A stretch of DNA of 60,000 bases from Takakia lepidozioides (Eukaryota; Streptophyta; Takakiopsida; Takakiales; Takakiaceae): assembly GCA_030704615.1 (NCBI GenBank), contig CM060731.1:25980001-26040000 (forward strand), in the 5' to 3' direction. How positions within the stretch are numbered: position 1 is the stretch's first letter; each line of letters opens with the position of its first letter. Of the stretch, positions 1 through 10,281 are shown one piece after another. Position numbers and translations under genes: made by a program. Below the pieces are notes generated by a model that saw only the letters and a program-made list of their open reading frames with translations, was not told the origin of the DNA and made no database searches.

Positions 1-495
1 CTTCAAGGAAAACCAGATGCTCTTTCTCGACGATCATATCTTGCGCCAAAGAAAATGGATGCAACTTTTGATCAACAGAAATCTATCATCTTGAAACCAA
101 CAAATCTCCAATTGAATATGCTATCCATGTCCACCTATGACGATGCCGAGATCATAAAAGAGATTCAGGAAGCACTGAAGAGCGACCAATTCGCTATGAC
201 ACTACGAAGTCAACTAAATCGACCTCGAGACAACCCACATGTTACAAACGACTTCGAGTTCAAAGATGACTTACTTTATTTCAAGGGATTTCTCTATGTA
301 CCTCCAGGGCCTACACGACTTCGAATTCTTCAAACATGTCATGATCTTCCGGCTGCAATACATTTCGGCTTCAACAAAATAATGGAATTGATATCCAGGG
401 ATTATTGGTGGCCGCAGATGTGGAAACTCGTGAAAGAATTTATAAAATCTTACGACACGTGTGCTAGAGCGAAGGGACCACGACATCGACCATGA
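1..495 (+). pseudogene. Ty3/Gypsy pol fragment: RNase H end and integrase zinc-binding domain
   Basis: The reading frame enters from the left edge with GKPDALSRRSYL, the usual end of the Gypsy RNase H region. It continues into an integrase H2C2 zinc-binding module: CHDLPAAIHFGFNKIMELIS, then RDYWWPQMWKLVKEFI, then a CxxC-like pair in DTCARAKGPRH. It stops at about 495, directly after this module. The DDE integrase core that should follow is absent, so this is a 3'-deleted pol remnant. The wording of the motif resembles chromovirus-type elements, including those shared by fungi and non-seed plants; that clade assignment is inference. It lies in the same orientation as the LTR at 1154-1777 and is probably part of the same insertion. 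Confidence 0.85.
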
Positions 496-591
496 CAAAG
501 TCCAAGAGTTTCATTAACGATATCCAGCTAAGCCCCGAGCTACACGTCAATAAGACGTCACAACGATGATGTCAGCCAAGTTAGTTTCAAG

Positions 592-1101
592 GTGAAGACT
601 CCGCATTCAATATACCTGATACAGGCTAAGGAGGGAGAAACACCACACATCAGTATATATAGCTACACTTCCAGCACTCTTGCATCTTGTATTGGCAGTA
701 TGGAGTCGCAGGAACCAGAGACATTAAAGTTGTCGCTTACCCAGCTACCAGATCAGCCGTTCCGACTTTCACGACCTTCAACATCACGCCGACGCTCTCG
801 AGACGATGGGCCACCAATGCGACGCATACTTCCTCGTCTGGACCCCGTACGATGGCAAGTGGAGCCTACTCAAAGTTTGATATTTCTGTTGGAGGTTGAG
901 GCTTCGGACCCAGATGGCAACGAAATCATGTTTGAAGGCAGTTTCGAAAATCAGAATGCTCAAATCACTGCGTGGTCCCAAGTTCAAGGTGTTGGACACT
1001 ATCGATGGTTGCAGGGACCTATAAATCATTTGAGTCAAGAACGAAGAGCCGAATTCTTGGCAAGTACCATTCGTCGGATTTTGGATTTTCTCCAACTCTA
1101 A
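592..1101 (+). CDS. Unrecognised ORF inside the Gypsy remnant
   Basis: A 169-codon open frame lies between the truncated integrase and the polypurine tract and LTR. A second in-frame ATG near 702 begins MESQEPETLKLSLTQL, which looks a more natural start than the first. The protein has an Arg/Ser-rich stretch (RPSTSRRRSRDD) and an acidic-to-aromatic C-terminal part, with no motif I recognise. It ends about 50 bases before the LTR, where a Gypsy polyprotein would normally carry its integrase C-terminus or chromodomain. It may be a shifted remnant of that region, an extra 3' ORF of the element, or chance. I give it no function. Confidence 0.3.
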   Translation: MKTPHSIYLIQAKEGETPHISIYSYTSSTLASCIGSMESQEPETLKLSLTQLPDQPFRLSRPSTSRRRSRDDGPPMRRILPRLDPVRWQVEPTQSLIFLLEVEASDPDGNEIMFEGSFENQNAQITAWSQVQGVGHYRWLQGPINHLSQERRAEFLASTIRRILDFLQL

Positions 1102-1153
1102 GCAAGTCCAAGATTTTACCGCTCCTCGAGGAACTCGGCGCTAGAGGAGGGGG

Positions 1154-1777
1154 TGATGACGGACATAGCCAGATGAACTTACCAGGAGTAAATACCAAAA
1201 GTTACCAAGTTACCGAAAGTTACCATGATTTACCATGATTTACCATTACTTACCAAGTTACCGGGAGTTTATCAAATTACCAAGAATAACTTGGGAAACT
1301 ACTCAGGAAGCTTCATTTGGAGGAAACTTCTCCATTAAGATACCTCATTTGTTTAAGGAAGCTTCTTCATCAAGAAACATTTGCTTAATCTTGGAAACTT
1401 CTCCAGCAAGCAACCTCCATAGGGGAAGCTTCTTAGAGAAGCTTCTTAGTAACCAATATATATAGGAGGCGAGACTGGACACTCTTCAGTCTCGCCAACA
1501 CTAGTTCAAGCTACTCTTGTTTCCAGTTTCCAGTACTCCAGTCCAGTTCCCAGTACCCTAGCCCAGTTCCCAGTATCTGATACTCCAGTCCAGTTTCCAG
1601 CATTCCAGTATTCAAGTCGTGTTCCAATATCTTATACTCTTGTTCATTGTTATAAAGATCGTATTGATTTTTATTTATTCATCGTGCATTCGGCCACGCA
1701 GACCTTGACTTCTTGTCTAGCCTTGTACCTCTACTCTTATCTCTTGTTTGTGTTAAGTCATGTTCTCGTCCTTGACA
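1154..1777 (+). repeat. Gypsy LTR, probably the 3' LTR of the left-edge element
   Basis: A purine-rich tract (CTAGAGGAGGGGG, 1141-1153) is followed by TGATGACGG, and the segment closes with CTTGACA at 1777, giving TG...CA ends over 624 bp. A CCAAT box (1453) and TATATATA (1457-1464) lie in the middle, with a pyrimidine-rich CCAGT/TTCCAG repeat stretch downstream (1520-1610). This is the layout of an LTR promoter and leader. A second LTR is outside the window or lost, so the boundaries rest on one copy. Confidence 0.6.
1453..1464 (+). promoter_or_regulatory. CCAAT and TATA boxes of the Gypsy LTR
   Basis: CCAAT at 1453 runs directly into TATATATA at 1457-1464. Both sit within the putative LTR, upstream of its probable R region. 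Confidence 0.45.
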
Positions 1778-1804
1778 GCACCTAATAACAAAAAAGAAAA
1801 AATC

Positions 1805-2154
1805 TGCGACCACCATCGGCTGGTGGTCGCACCCATTTAAAAAATAATTAAAAATGTGCGACCATCCTTTGCTGGTGGTCGCACCTATTTAAAAAAAATA
1901 AAAATGTTGCGACTACCACCTGCTGGTGGTCGCACCCAATTTTTATTTATTTTTTTAAAATGTGCGACCAGTCTCTGCTTGTGGTCGCACTTATTATTAA
2001 AAAATGAAAATACTGCGACCACCACCTGCTGGTGGTCGCACCCATTTAAAAAATAAGAAAAAATGTGCAACCACCCCCTTCTGGTGGTCGCACCTATTTA
2101 AAAATAAATAAATAAATAAATAAATGTCCGACCAACCTTTGCTGACGGTCGCAT
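1805..2154. repeat. Tandem array of palindromic hairpins, block 1
   Basis: Seven units of about 50-60 bp occur in tandem. Each has a hairpin of the type TGCGACCACC, a 3-6 base loop, GGTGGTCGCA, then an AT-rich spacer (usually CCTATTTAAAAA or similar). Arms vary by point changes, and several changes are matched on the other arm. The same family makes block 2 (6127-6260) and block 3 (9862-10281). Block 3 ends in a CACTA-type terminus, so these are best read as subterminal transposase-binding repeats of a DNA transposon. Confidence 0.85.
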
Positions 2155-2334
2155 GATTGACAATATAAATCATAGAATATGAATTTTACAGATAAATAAT
2201 GAAGTCCACGTAATGAGGCCATATCGGTTGCCACGTCGGTTCTCATAGTAAATAGTCAATAGTAAAGTAAAAAAATAAACATATTTATGTACAGTAACGT
2301 TCGTCAATGCCACGTCACGTCCAAATTTGCAACT

Positions 2335-2416
2335 AGGGCAAAAAGAGATGCTGACAAGTGCTCTTCACGTTCTCAACATCTTGAAAGAATTAGGGTACCT
2401 GAGGACTGAGAGGGGT
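2335..2416 (+). pseudogene. Copia polyprotein C-terminal remnant with polypurine tract
   Basis: The segment GCTCTTCACGTTCTCAACAT through GAGGACTGAGAGGGG matches, with substitutions, the last bases of the other Copia C-terminus (4415-4490, minus strand), which reads TALHILDIFEGAITVAED before its stop. GAGGACTGAGAGGGG is the polypurine tract directly before the LTR at 2417. Only about 80 bp of coding remnant is left. It is in the opposite orientation to the main Copia body at 10.3-13.4 kb. Confidence 0.65.
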
Positions 2417-2680
2417 TGTTAAATCACCTACAAGTGTAGGTATCAAGGTTCTAATCTTAGTAACAGTCCTCAGGGAGTTTGGTGCTATAATTAAGCTTAT
2501 AGATATGTATGAAGTTATATTACCGTGTGGTAGGTCCAAGTACTGCTGGCAGTTGGTAGCTATTACTCCATCCTTAAATTAAGTCAGGTGCTTAGCCTAG
2601 TTAAATATCATGTGTGTTCATTCTTTGGATGATTCTAGCCTAGTATGTTCTTGAGTTGTTTGTAATACAAGAATCTTTCA
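2417..2680 (+). repeat. Copia 3' LTR, family A, plus orientation
   Basis: This 264-bp segment begins TGTTAAATCACC and ends ATCTTTCA. It matches the reverse complement of 13647-13918 along its whole length with about 20 substitutions and small indels. It is preceded by a polypurine tract and followed by GTTTG, the same 5 bases found outside the other LTR. It is therefore probably the displaced 3' LTR of the Copia element whose body lies at 10.3-13.6 kb. Confidence 0.85.
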
Positions 2681-2689
2681 GTTTGTTCA

Positions 2690-2960
2690 GAATGCCATCT
2701 AGAACAATTTCAGCTTGGATGATGTGAACATGGACCTAGGTGTTTGCCATTTCTAGGGTTGCCAGGTGAGCATCCACGATGTTACCGCACTTAACATACA
2801 TGTTGACAAGGGCATTGTGTAGAGGAACGTTTGCCTTGAATCCACTTAAGATAATGCGAGCGTATAACTGTACCTGATTTCTAGTTTGCAGGCCTGTAGA
2901 GCCTCTTTTAGTCAGCCCATAATCACACTTGCAATGGAGGATTTTGACTGAGTCTGGTGA
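2690..2960 (-). pseudogene. PPR-like gene fragment
   Basis: On the minus strand the region reads ARIILSGFKANVPLHNALVN, then MYVKCGNIVDAHLATLEMAN, a stop, and VHVHIIQAEIVLDGIL. This is the pattern of plant PLS-type pentatricopeptide repeat proteins (xVHAHIIxSGF...NALVxMYxKCGxIxDA). In-frame stops and missing stretches show that it is not functional. It has the same structure as the tandem units at 13.9-14.6 kb, where the step from CGxxxDA to the next xVHxHI motif is also shortened. Intact members are organellar RNA-binding proteins. Confidence 0.65.
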
Positions 2961-3889
2961 TAGTAGAAGGAAATCAGATTCCTGTCCTAATTCTGGTGTG
3001 GGTGGTGGAGCTTCTTCATAAGTTTGTAGATGGAAGTAAATACGATTCGGAAAGAGCTTGATTGGAGGGACAACCTTTGTACAGTCGTCTCACCATCTTA
3101 AATTTGGACATGTTTAGTATGTTTCTCGTGATGCTGCTTCAGATAGAACCCACATTGTCATTCTGTACATTTGCCCTAATGGATATGTATGCCAAAATTG
3201 TTGAATGGCATGTTTTCTGCAACTCCAACACACTAGATCAGCTCTCTAGATCAGTGCCAGCTTTGTAGGAGGTCACCACTGCACCACCGCACCTTCTAGC
3301 GGTGGCTTAACTAGGGCCCCTACAAATTAGCAATACTATCAAGCAAGAAGAATACTATCTATAGACCACTACAGCTCTTTATATACCTCAGCTAGTATGG
3401 AGCGAACTCTCTCTCCAGATTGTTATATGCAATTAGCCTCGTGATGCTTCTTGGCAAAAAAACACTTCAAGGTTAATCCAGCTTTGTTTGCAAAGTGTGT
3501 AGTGGTGTGTAGTATTGGTTCTTGATTGCACTAGTTATTCACTATTTGCTATGTAGAGTTTGTGTCATGTATGTCTCCTTTTGGTGAACTTGCAACCACT
3601 ACATTTCACAGGTTATGGGCCCACGGCCCTAAATTTTCATGTTGACTTCTGCAAGTTAGCTGGTTGAGTGAATCTTTGATAGTTTGGAGTGACTTTGACA
3701 TAATACTGCCAATGTGACAACAAGAAAAATATCCAAAATCAGGTAACAGAGATGAGGAGAAGCTGTGGAATGAATACTTTCTGACCCCAGTCAATGGTGG
3801 GACAATCGAGGCAAAAAGGTGAATGCCTGCTGGATTACAAAGAGTAGCAGATGCCATTGAACATAAGAAGTACTGTTATAAGTTGAGTT
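2961..3889. other. No recognisable gene
   Basis: Short open frames only, none with recognisable motifs or plausible splice structure. The base composition does not stand out. Confidence 0.5.
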
Positions 3890-4110
3890 GGGTGTTTCGT
3901 AGAAAAAATCTAGGCTATCATTGTCAGCTGCTAGCAGCAAGGCAAGGATGTATGCATGATTTTGTGTAGAAGCATGGATAGCTGAAGGAGCAGGGATAGA
4001 GTGTGGGTCCAGATTCATCCAAGAGGGCCGGATTTCAAGCTCCAGATTACCTATGATTCCTTGTGGAAGGATAGCTACAAGAAACCTGTCTGGGTAGATG
4101 GTCAATTTCT
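3890..4110. repeat. Dispersed repeat, copy 1 (partial)
   Basis: The segment containing AGAGTGTGGGTCCAGATTCA and GAGGGCCGGATTTCAAGC matches 19720-19910 closely, including the flanking CTAGGCT...GTCAGCTGC...CAGCA stretch and the final GGGTAGATGG. Part of the family also recurs at 44340-44600. The family is unknown. Confidence 0.7.
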
Positions 4111-4129
4111 TGTTGCGGTAGTGCTTAGC

Positions 4130-4402
4130 TGTAGAATGAGCAGTGTATCAACTACATGAGGACCGAAGGCTAGAATGGTTGCAGAGTGAACCTCAGGCCC
4201 TTATATCATGGACTCATGAGCTGTAGAAAGTAATTGTAGAAGTAATTAACTACCAACTAATGAAGTCTATCCTACCTACTATGGTGGTGGATTAACTGCT
4301 AACCAATTGGCATATCTACTGCTACCGAGAATATAGTGAAGACATTAAACCTGAGGGCTGAATAATCAATGGTACACTAATGCTTGCAGAACTAATTTAA
4401 CA
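4130..4402 (-). repeat. Copia LTR, family B
   Basis: On the minus strand a polypurine tract (GACTGAGGGGAGG) is followed by TGTTAAATTAG, and about 273 bp later the segment ends CATTCTACA. Its length matches the family A LTR (264-272 bp) and its first 8 bases are the same, but the remainder differs. It is therefore a related but separate family. The left boundary is inferred from TG...CA and length only. Confidence 0.5.
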
Positions 4403-4409
4403 CCTCCCC

Positions 4410-4735
4410 TCAGTCCTCAGCCACCGTGATAGCTCCTTCGAAGATGTCAAGAATATGAAGAGCAGTAAGAACAATAGCTATGGCTAGTAGATCATCCCCA
4501 ATTGCATGCCTTAAATTGCACATACCAAGCTCATCCCTGAATTTCTCGAGTTTGACTCGGCCTAGTGGCTTGGTGAAAATGTCAGCTATTTGTTCACCAG
4601 TGGGTACATGAATCAAATCAATTTCTTTGCTCTCAACCTTTTCACGTATGAAATGGTGGTGTACCTCTATGTGTTTCGTCCTGGCATGAAACACGGGGTT
4701 CTTGGCTATTGTCGAGCGGCTTCTACTCACCCATC
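4410..4735 (-). pseudogene. Copia RNase H C-terminal fragment
   Basis: The minus strand encodes AKNPVFHARTKHIEVHHHFI, then REKVESKEIDLIHVPTGEQI, then ADIFTKPLGRVKLEKFRDEL, the conserved C-terminal part of Copia RNase H. It ends with TVAED and a stop just before the polypurine tract and LTR. Upstream of AKNPVF, where LCDNxSAIA should be, the frame holds unrelated sequence, so the element is truncated near 4735. Nothing else of this copy is visible in 4735-6100. Confidence 0.85.
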
Positions 4736-5999
4736 CCTTCGCTATCCGAGGTGGGAACTCCAAGATAGAAGAGTTGGATATCTCTAAGCACTCAGCCCGC
4801 TCAGAACAATCAGTCATGACCTACAGCTAGTGTATCATGGAAGTGCTTCTTGTTTGTATTCCTTCTTGTCTTCATGTCAGCTGATTACCTTACTGTTTAT
4901 ATTTAAGCATCAGATTGCTTCAGCAATCTATCAGATTCCAATCACTCATCCATTCATTCCACAGCTTCACTCCGGTCTCTCTACACAGTGTGAGTGTATC
5001 GAATATGTATCAGATTAAGTTCTATCAAGTATCAGGTCGAAGCCATGGTGTCCCTAGTCTGCTCTACAGTATATCTTTACAGCTCGCATGAATCAAGCAC
5101 CAACAGATCGTGTCTCCTCCTCCACTGCACTCTTCCTTCCTTAGCTCCAGATCGTTCTCTCTCCCTGAAGGCCAAGTCCTGATGCCCCCAAGTGTCCTCC
5201 TAGAAGTGTCTTCCATGTTGCTGCTCTGCCTAATTTATCTGCAAGCTGCTCTAACCGCCTAACTAACTAACTGTCACCCAAAAAGTAAGCACGTTCCCTC
5301 TGCAGATGTCGTTCCCACACAGTCATTCCCTGCCAAAGATAACCGTTCCCTACGTATGCTGTGACGGGCTGTGCCAAGCTGTGTCGGGCTGTGACTGTGC
5401 CGAACTGTGACTGGCTGTGTTGGACTATGTCAGCCTGTGACTGGCTGTGTAAAGCTGTGTCGGGCTGTGACTGGCTGTGTCAGGCTGTGGTAGACTGTGA
5501 TAGGTTGTGTACGACTGTGTAAGACTGTGACTGAGTGTATAAGCCTGTCCACCACCCCTAAACCCTGTGCCTGTCACCCCTAAGGCCTCTGTTGGTCTAA
5601 GTCTACCATCCGTAAGTCTGCGCAAAAATTAAGGGTACCCCACAGAACCCGTAAAACTGTCTAAGTCCCAGACAATCCTCTAAACGACGTACGAAACCAC
5701 TCCCATGGAAGGCAGGGTCCTCGTCCACGGATGCGGCATTGAACGTGAGATACATATCCACAAATGCACAGATACAACAACTCGACGCGCCCAAACATGT
5801 AGGGTATGGTACAATTTGGAGGGTTAGAATTGTTGGGAATCAATTCATTCCTCCATCTTGGGAGCTAGCAAGGAAAACGCCCAGGGAAAAAAATACTGAG
5901 CTTGCCAAAGTCCAACATAACAAGATGAGGGGGTCCAAAAAAAGAATGGAGGAATTGGCTAAATTTAGAATAGGGAGTATTGTAGGGTTGACATGTGTC
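4736..5999. other. Gene-free stretch with a GGCTGTGACT-type minisatellite
   Basis: No convincing coding sequence. At about 5355-5545 a degenerate repeat of roughly 10-11 bp based on CTGTGACTGG/CTGTGTCGGG runs for about 190 bp. Open frames there are artefacts of the repeat. Confidence 0.6.
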
Positions 6000-6006
6000 C
6001 AGGTCC

Positions 6007-6072
6007 TTCTAGAAGGCTCCCAGGGTCGGCGGGCTTCTAGAAGGGTCCCACCGCCCTGAGAGGCTATATAAG
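6007..6072 (+). promoter_or_regulatory. Two perfect TTCnnGAA heat-shock-type sites and a TATA box
   Basis: TTCTAGAA occurs at 6007-6014 and again at 6035-6042, followed by TATATAAG at 6065-6072. Two palindromic heat-shock-element cores 28 bp apart, just before a TATA box, is a classical promoter layout. No gene follows on the plus strand. Hairpin block 2 begins about 55 bp downstream, so this may be an orphan promoter or part of a retroelement LTR. Confidence 0.5.
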
Positions 6073-6126
6073 GGAACCCCCCCTTACTACGTACTAACTT
6101 ACTACCTATTAAATCAGTAAATAGGT

Positions 6127-6260
6127 GCGACTACCAGCAAGGGGGTGGTCGCAACATTTTTCTTTTATTTTAACAGTTGCGACGACCGCTACTGGTGGTC
6201 GTACAATTATTTAAAAAAAATTAGGTGCGACCACCAGGAGGTTGGTCCTCTTGCACCTGT
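6127..6260. repeat. Palindromic hairpin repeats, block 2
   Basis: Three units of the TGCGAC...GTCGCA family: TGCGACTACC...GGTGGTCGCA, TGCGACGACC...GGTGGTCGTA, and a partial TGCGACCACC...GGTTGGTCC unit. AT-rich spacers separate them, as in blocks 1 and 3. The block lies on the 3' side of the hAT transposase gene. Confidence 0.8.
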
Positions 6261-6791
6261 ATGTATGTTTGGAGAGGTAGATAAAAAGCACATGTATCGA
6301 CTCCCCATGGATTTGTGAAGGGGAAGATGAATATTGGGAGTTGCACCTGGCCTTTGTGGCTTTCGAAACCATAATAGGAAATCAACAATGTAAAGGTAAT
6401 GACGAAACACAAACACACGCACAACCACCAAACCCTTTCTTGGGTACACATATTCCACCATTTTTCTTTCCGTACACGTATGCATGTATCCAAACTGAAA
6501 CATAGATATCCATGGAAACATATTACACATCATGTGACAGAAGTTATAGCTGTACCTAGTTCCGTCTGGCACGACGACGATGGTATGATCTCACGCTTAA
6601 TACAAAATCTTTGTCCCCACTCACTTCACCCCCGTTCCCATGATCAGTGCTAGAATCATGATCTCCATCTGTTCTTTCGTTTCCAGAAGCAACTGGCCGT
6701 TGGACCTGTAGTCGTCCTCGGAGTACGTTCAGTTGTCTCTCTGGTCGATTTCCACTCATATCATGAATACCATCTAGGGTATCAGGCCTGT

Positions 6792-9525
6792 TCACAGGTC
6801 GATCACCAATAAAATGTTGCACAATTCATTGCCGTTTTTGGGCTTGTCCGGATTTCGTGGTGACCTTGGAGCAGGTCTCGTATGAGGAAGACTACTCGCA
6901 CGTACATCAGAGGGGCCGACATGAGAGGAAGGGGCATGAGATGGACTAGCAAGGGTCGAGGGAGCACGGTTCACATGCGGACGTCGTCGGGCCAGATGAA
7001 ACGACAATGACCGGTCGTCGTCATCCGATGGTTCGACTTGTAGAAGTCCCGCAGCAGAAGAAGTATCTTCCAGGATCGAAGTAGCGATGGAAGGAATTAC
7101 ATGAGGGAGAGAGAGACTAGATGGACCAGCATGGGATGGACCGGCGTGAGAAAGAGAAACATGAGATGGAGCGGCGTGAGATGAAGCACGGTTCACATGG
7201 GCACGATGTTGGTGAAGGAATGACAACGGCCGGTTGTCATCATCCGACGATTCGACCTGCACATCTCCCGCAGTCCGTGGAACTCGTGGTGGGGGAGAGT
7301 TGACCTCAACTTCATTGTTGAGAGTGTGCTCCACTGGGGGAAGGGGGTCCGCACCATGTCGCAGTTCATCAACAACAAGGTCATCGAAGGATGGATGCAT
7401 TGTAGCATCATCGTCATTAAATTCATATGGGTCATGTGGAGAATTGCCCACATCATCGGACCCATCCCAACCGTTGGAGTCGGAGTCCCTCGCGGCGTCG
7501 GTGTCATCATTGTTGCTAGATTGGACCTCTGAGGCAGATTCTTCAGACAACAGATTCTTCTCGTACCATGCAGATGCGTCACTTGCTGTCCTCTCTTGCA
7601 GCAGCCTACAATTCATGTAGACATAAACCAATTTGTCAGCCCTGGCAGGATTCAACCTGTTGCGAATCTTGTTGTGAACAAACGAGTAACTGCTCCAGTT
7701 CCGCTCACAGGATGAGGCAGAGCATACTTGAGCAAGAATACACTTTGCAATGGGAGCTACCGTTCTTGCTCCAGCTCCAATCAGATCCCACCATTCATGT
7801 GGCAACATGTTTATTGCTTTTGGATCCGGCATGTCATGGAAAGGATTCTGGCGATCCGAGAAGCACTGGTACTCGGACAAAGCTCGCTCTGCCATGTTTA
7901 AAGGTGCGAGTTGCACGATGACCCGTACAAGCCCGGCTTTGGCATCCACATCATCTCTCAAATCCGTATTGTCCAGCAAGAATGGATTCAGCAAGGCCCC
8001 CCCATAATGCAAGTCTGTGCGAACCATCCGTTTGCGGTTGTAAAATGTATCATCGGTCCTTGCCGCCAAATCATCATCCATAGAAAATAGAGGACGCCTC
8101 AAGGATTGCACGTGCTTCTCAAGGTTTTTCAATATCAACCGTGCTTTATCCATTATTGGTTGTTTTCCATCAAACTCCCGCAAAGCAATCAACACCGGCT
8201 CCACCATGTACACAAAATTTGCACATTTCGCCCAGAAATCGTCGGAGCGAATGATTGCGTGGATCCTCCGATTTTTTTTCAAAGACTTGGACTTACGAGA
8301 GTCGCGTAAGGTGCCCACATACGCATCCCATTGAGGGTCAATGATCACCTGCTCCAGACCCGCCCTCACAGTCACCAGTCGATCCACCATCAAAAAGTTT
8401 GTGGCAAAGCGGGTTTCACCCGGGTTCCTAAGGCTGTATTTGGGTTCATGCTTTCTAAATAATGCCAGAGGGATGTGATATGTACGAATGAACGTCACAA
8501 CCAATTTTCCCCTTTTTACTAGTTGTTTCATCCATGATTCTTTTCCCCAATCCTCCAAAAGGAGATTTAAGATATGAGCAGCACACCCTTGGTTATATAG
8601 ATGGGGATATCGTACCATCAAAATATTGGCCATATTAACCATGTTAGATGCATTGTCCGTGCACACTTGGACAATTTTATCAACTCCAATTTTATCGATG
8701 AAACTTGTCAACAACCCTGCTTGATAACATGCATCTAACGTGTCAACGGATCCCAAAAATTGTTCCCCCGCAGGACAGACCAGCATGACATTGAACAGTG
8801 GTCGATTAGTAACAGAACTCCAACCGTCCGCACATATAGTGCTTTTATATTTCCGGAGAGAATCACTTGTCTTTTCATTCATCTTTTGGGTGAGGTCAGA
8901 CATAGCTTCTTCTAGCAATCCTGTGCGGAGATCGCGATAACTCGGAGGTGTGTATGTGGACTTGGAATCGGATGTGGCTTTGACAGCAGCCACAAACGCA
9001 GGAAGCCTCGAGACATTGAACGGAATATTGACCTCGTAGAAAACTTGGGCCCACTTATTATCCAGAGTCCTCCTGTGCAACAAATTTAAGCATTCTTGCA
9101 ATTGATTGTTGCCTCAATGGTCTGGTCCGTACAAGTGCTGGCGTACAATCGGGTGTTGCTCTTGACCTACCGGCTTCTCCACGAACAGCAGACGCCTCGT
9201 AAGAATCCCTTTAGGTATAACTCTTATGGACATTTTGATTCGAACATGGAGTGTTTGGCTCAGAAACCGCGGCCACATCAAGAGACGGTGGGATATTGCC
9301 TCCACATTGGGTAAAGTGGACTTTCACTCGCATAGAGGCTTTTGGGCACAAAGTAACCCCTGCATTCTTCCCATCTTTGTAGTCGAGGTGATATAACATG
9401 CGATCTTTGTGACCCGCTAGCTTCAATGCACAGAGATTGCATTGAACACCGTCTTTTTTATGCGGGTCTACGGTGAACCAAGGGATCCACTCCTCCCTCA
9501 TCCTCACACCCAAAACCCTAACCAC
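6792..9525 (-). pseudogene. hAT-family transposase gene (BED finger, DUF659, hAT dimerisation)
   Basis: The N-terminal segment (9211-9525, ATG at 9525) has a BED-type zinc finger: VQCNLCALKLAGHKDRMLYH with a later Cys. The main frame (6792-9101, 769 codons) starts without an ATG at ECLNLLHRRTLDNKW, typical of a DUF659 protein. It carries the catalytic Asp in CADGW (residue about 92), a second Asp in CTDNASNM (about 149), and the C-terminal hAT signature SSCERNWSSYSFVHNKIRNR. An acidic region and a Ser/His/Pro repeat tail follow. A TGA lies just upstream of the main frame, and an adjacent frame reads RPLRQQSIARM, so a one-base shift probably joins the halves. I therefore call it disrupted, although a short intron cannot be excluded. 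It is flanked by hairpin blocks 2 and 3. Clear hAT termini and an 8-bp duplication were not found. Confidence 0.85.
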
Positions 9526-9861
9526 AGACTTAAGGTTGAACGAAGAACACTAGTGTACTTGGTAGATTTGTCAAGAACAATATAAATTAGAACAGAATGC
9601 GATGGCCCAACACTACGGCATCAATCCAAGTGGATCAATGCACCATGTAGTATTGTGCTTTTCAACAATTTGCTGCAGTTGCTCTGGTGGAAGCCACAAC
9701 AGCAAACGGTCCGCACCCTCCTCTTGGGTTTACACTCTTACTCAAGGAATAGAGAACATTCACTCGCCACAAAAGTGTTTGCCACAAAAGAAGTGAGGGG
9801 CATTGTGACCACCTTATATACCCTCCAGCCTTTAAGCCTCACACGCTCGACGAATCAGAAT

Positions 9862-10281
9862 CCAATGTTGCGACCGCTCCAGGTCGCACGAGAAAGTCGC
9901 ATGTTATTTTTAAAAAACAAATTGCACGCAGATATTAAAAAATAGAAAATTGCTGCAACCACCCCCTACTGGTGGTCGCACCTATTAAAAAAAAAAATTG
10001 CTGCGACCACCCCCCTAATGGTGGTCGCACCTATTAAAAAAAGAAAATTGCTGCGACCACCCCCCTGTTGGTGGTCGCATCTATTAAAAAAAAGAAAAAT
10101 GTTGCGACCACCCCCATGCTCGTGGTCACAAAGATTATTTAAAAAAAAAAAAAAAAAAAATGCTGCGACCACCCCCATGCTAGTGATCACAGATATTAAA
10201 AAATAAAAAAATGTTGCGACCACCCCTTGATGGTGGTCGCACCTATTACAAATAAAATAAAAATTGTGCGACCACTAGTAG
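9862..10281. repeat. Palindromic hairpin array, block 3, with a CACTA-type terminus
   Basis: After two looser motifs (GCGACCGCTCCAGGTCGC at about 9870), seven tandem units of 50-60 bp run to 10281. Their cores are TGCGACCACCCCC...TGGTGGTCGCA with spacers CCTATTAAAAAAA. Read on the minus strand, the right edge begins CACTACTAGTGGTCGCACAA, a CACTA-superfamily-like terminus that includes half of the hairpin. It sits exactly where the Copia reverse transcriptase frame is interrupted. Confidence 0.8.

Noticed and set aside
1805-2154. Resemblance of the hairpin array to a CRISPR array
   Set aside because: The spacers are AT-rich and similar to each other rather than unique, the repeats vary, and the context is a plant transposon cluster. 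It is a transposon subterminal repeat array.
2681-2730. Plus-strand reading FRMPSRTISAWMM, which looks like a PPR motif continuing from the other flank
   Set aside because: The opposite strand over the same bases and beyond gives a longer and clearer PPR match, so the plus-strand peptide is probably coincidence. I did not use it as evidence for the inversion.
5425-5625. ORF with SLTQSYTTYHSLPQPDTASH-type repeats
   Set aside because: Translation of the CTGTGACTGG minisatellite; no start context or homologue.
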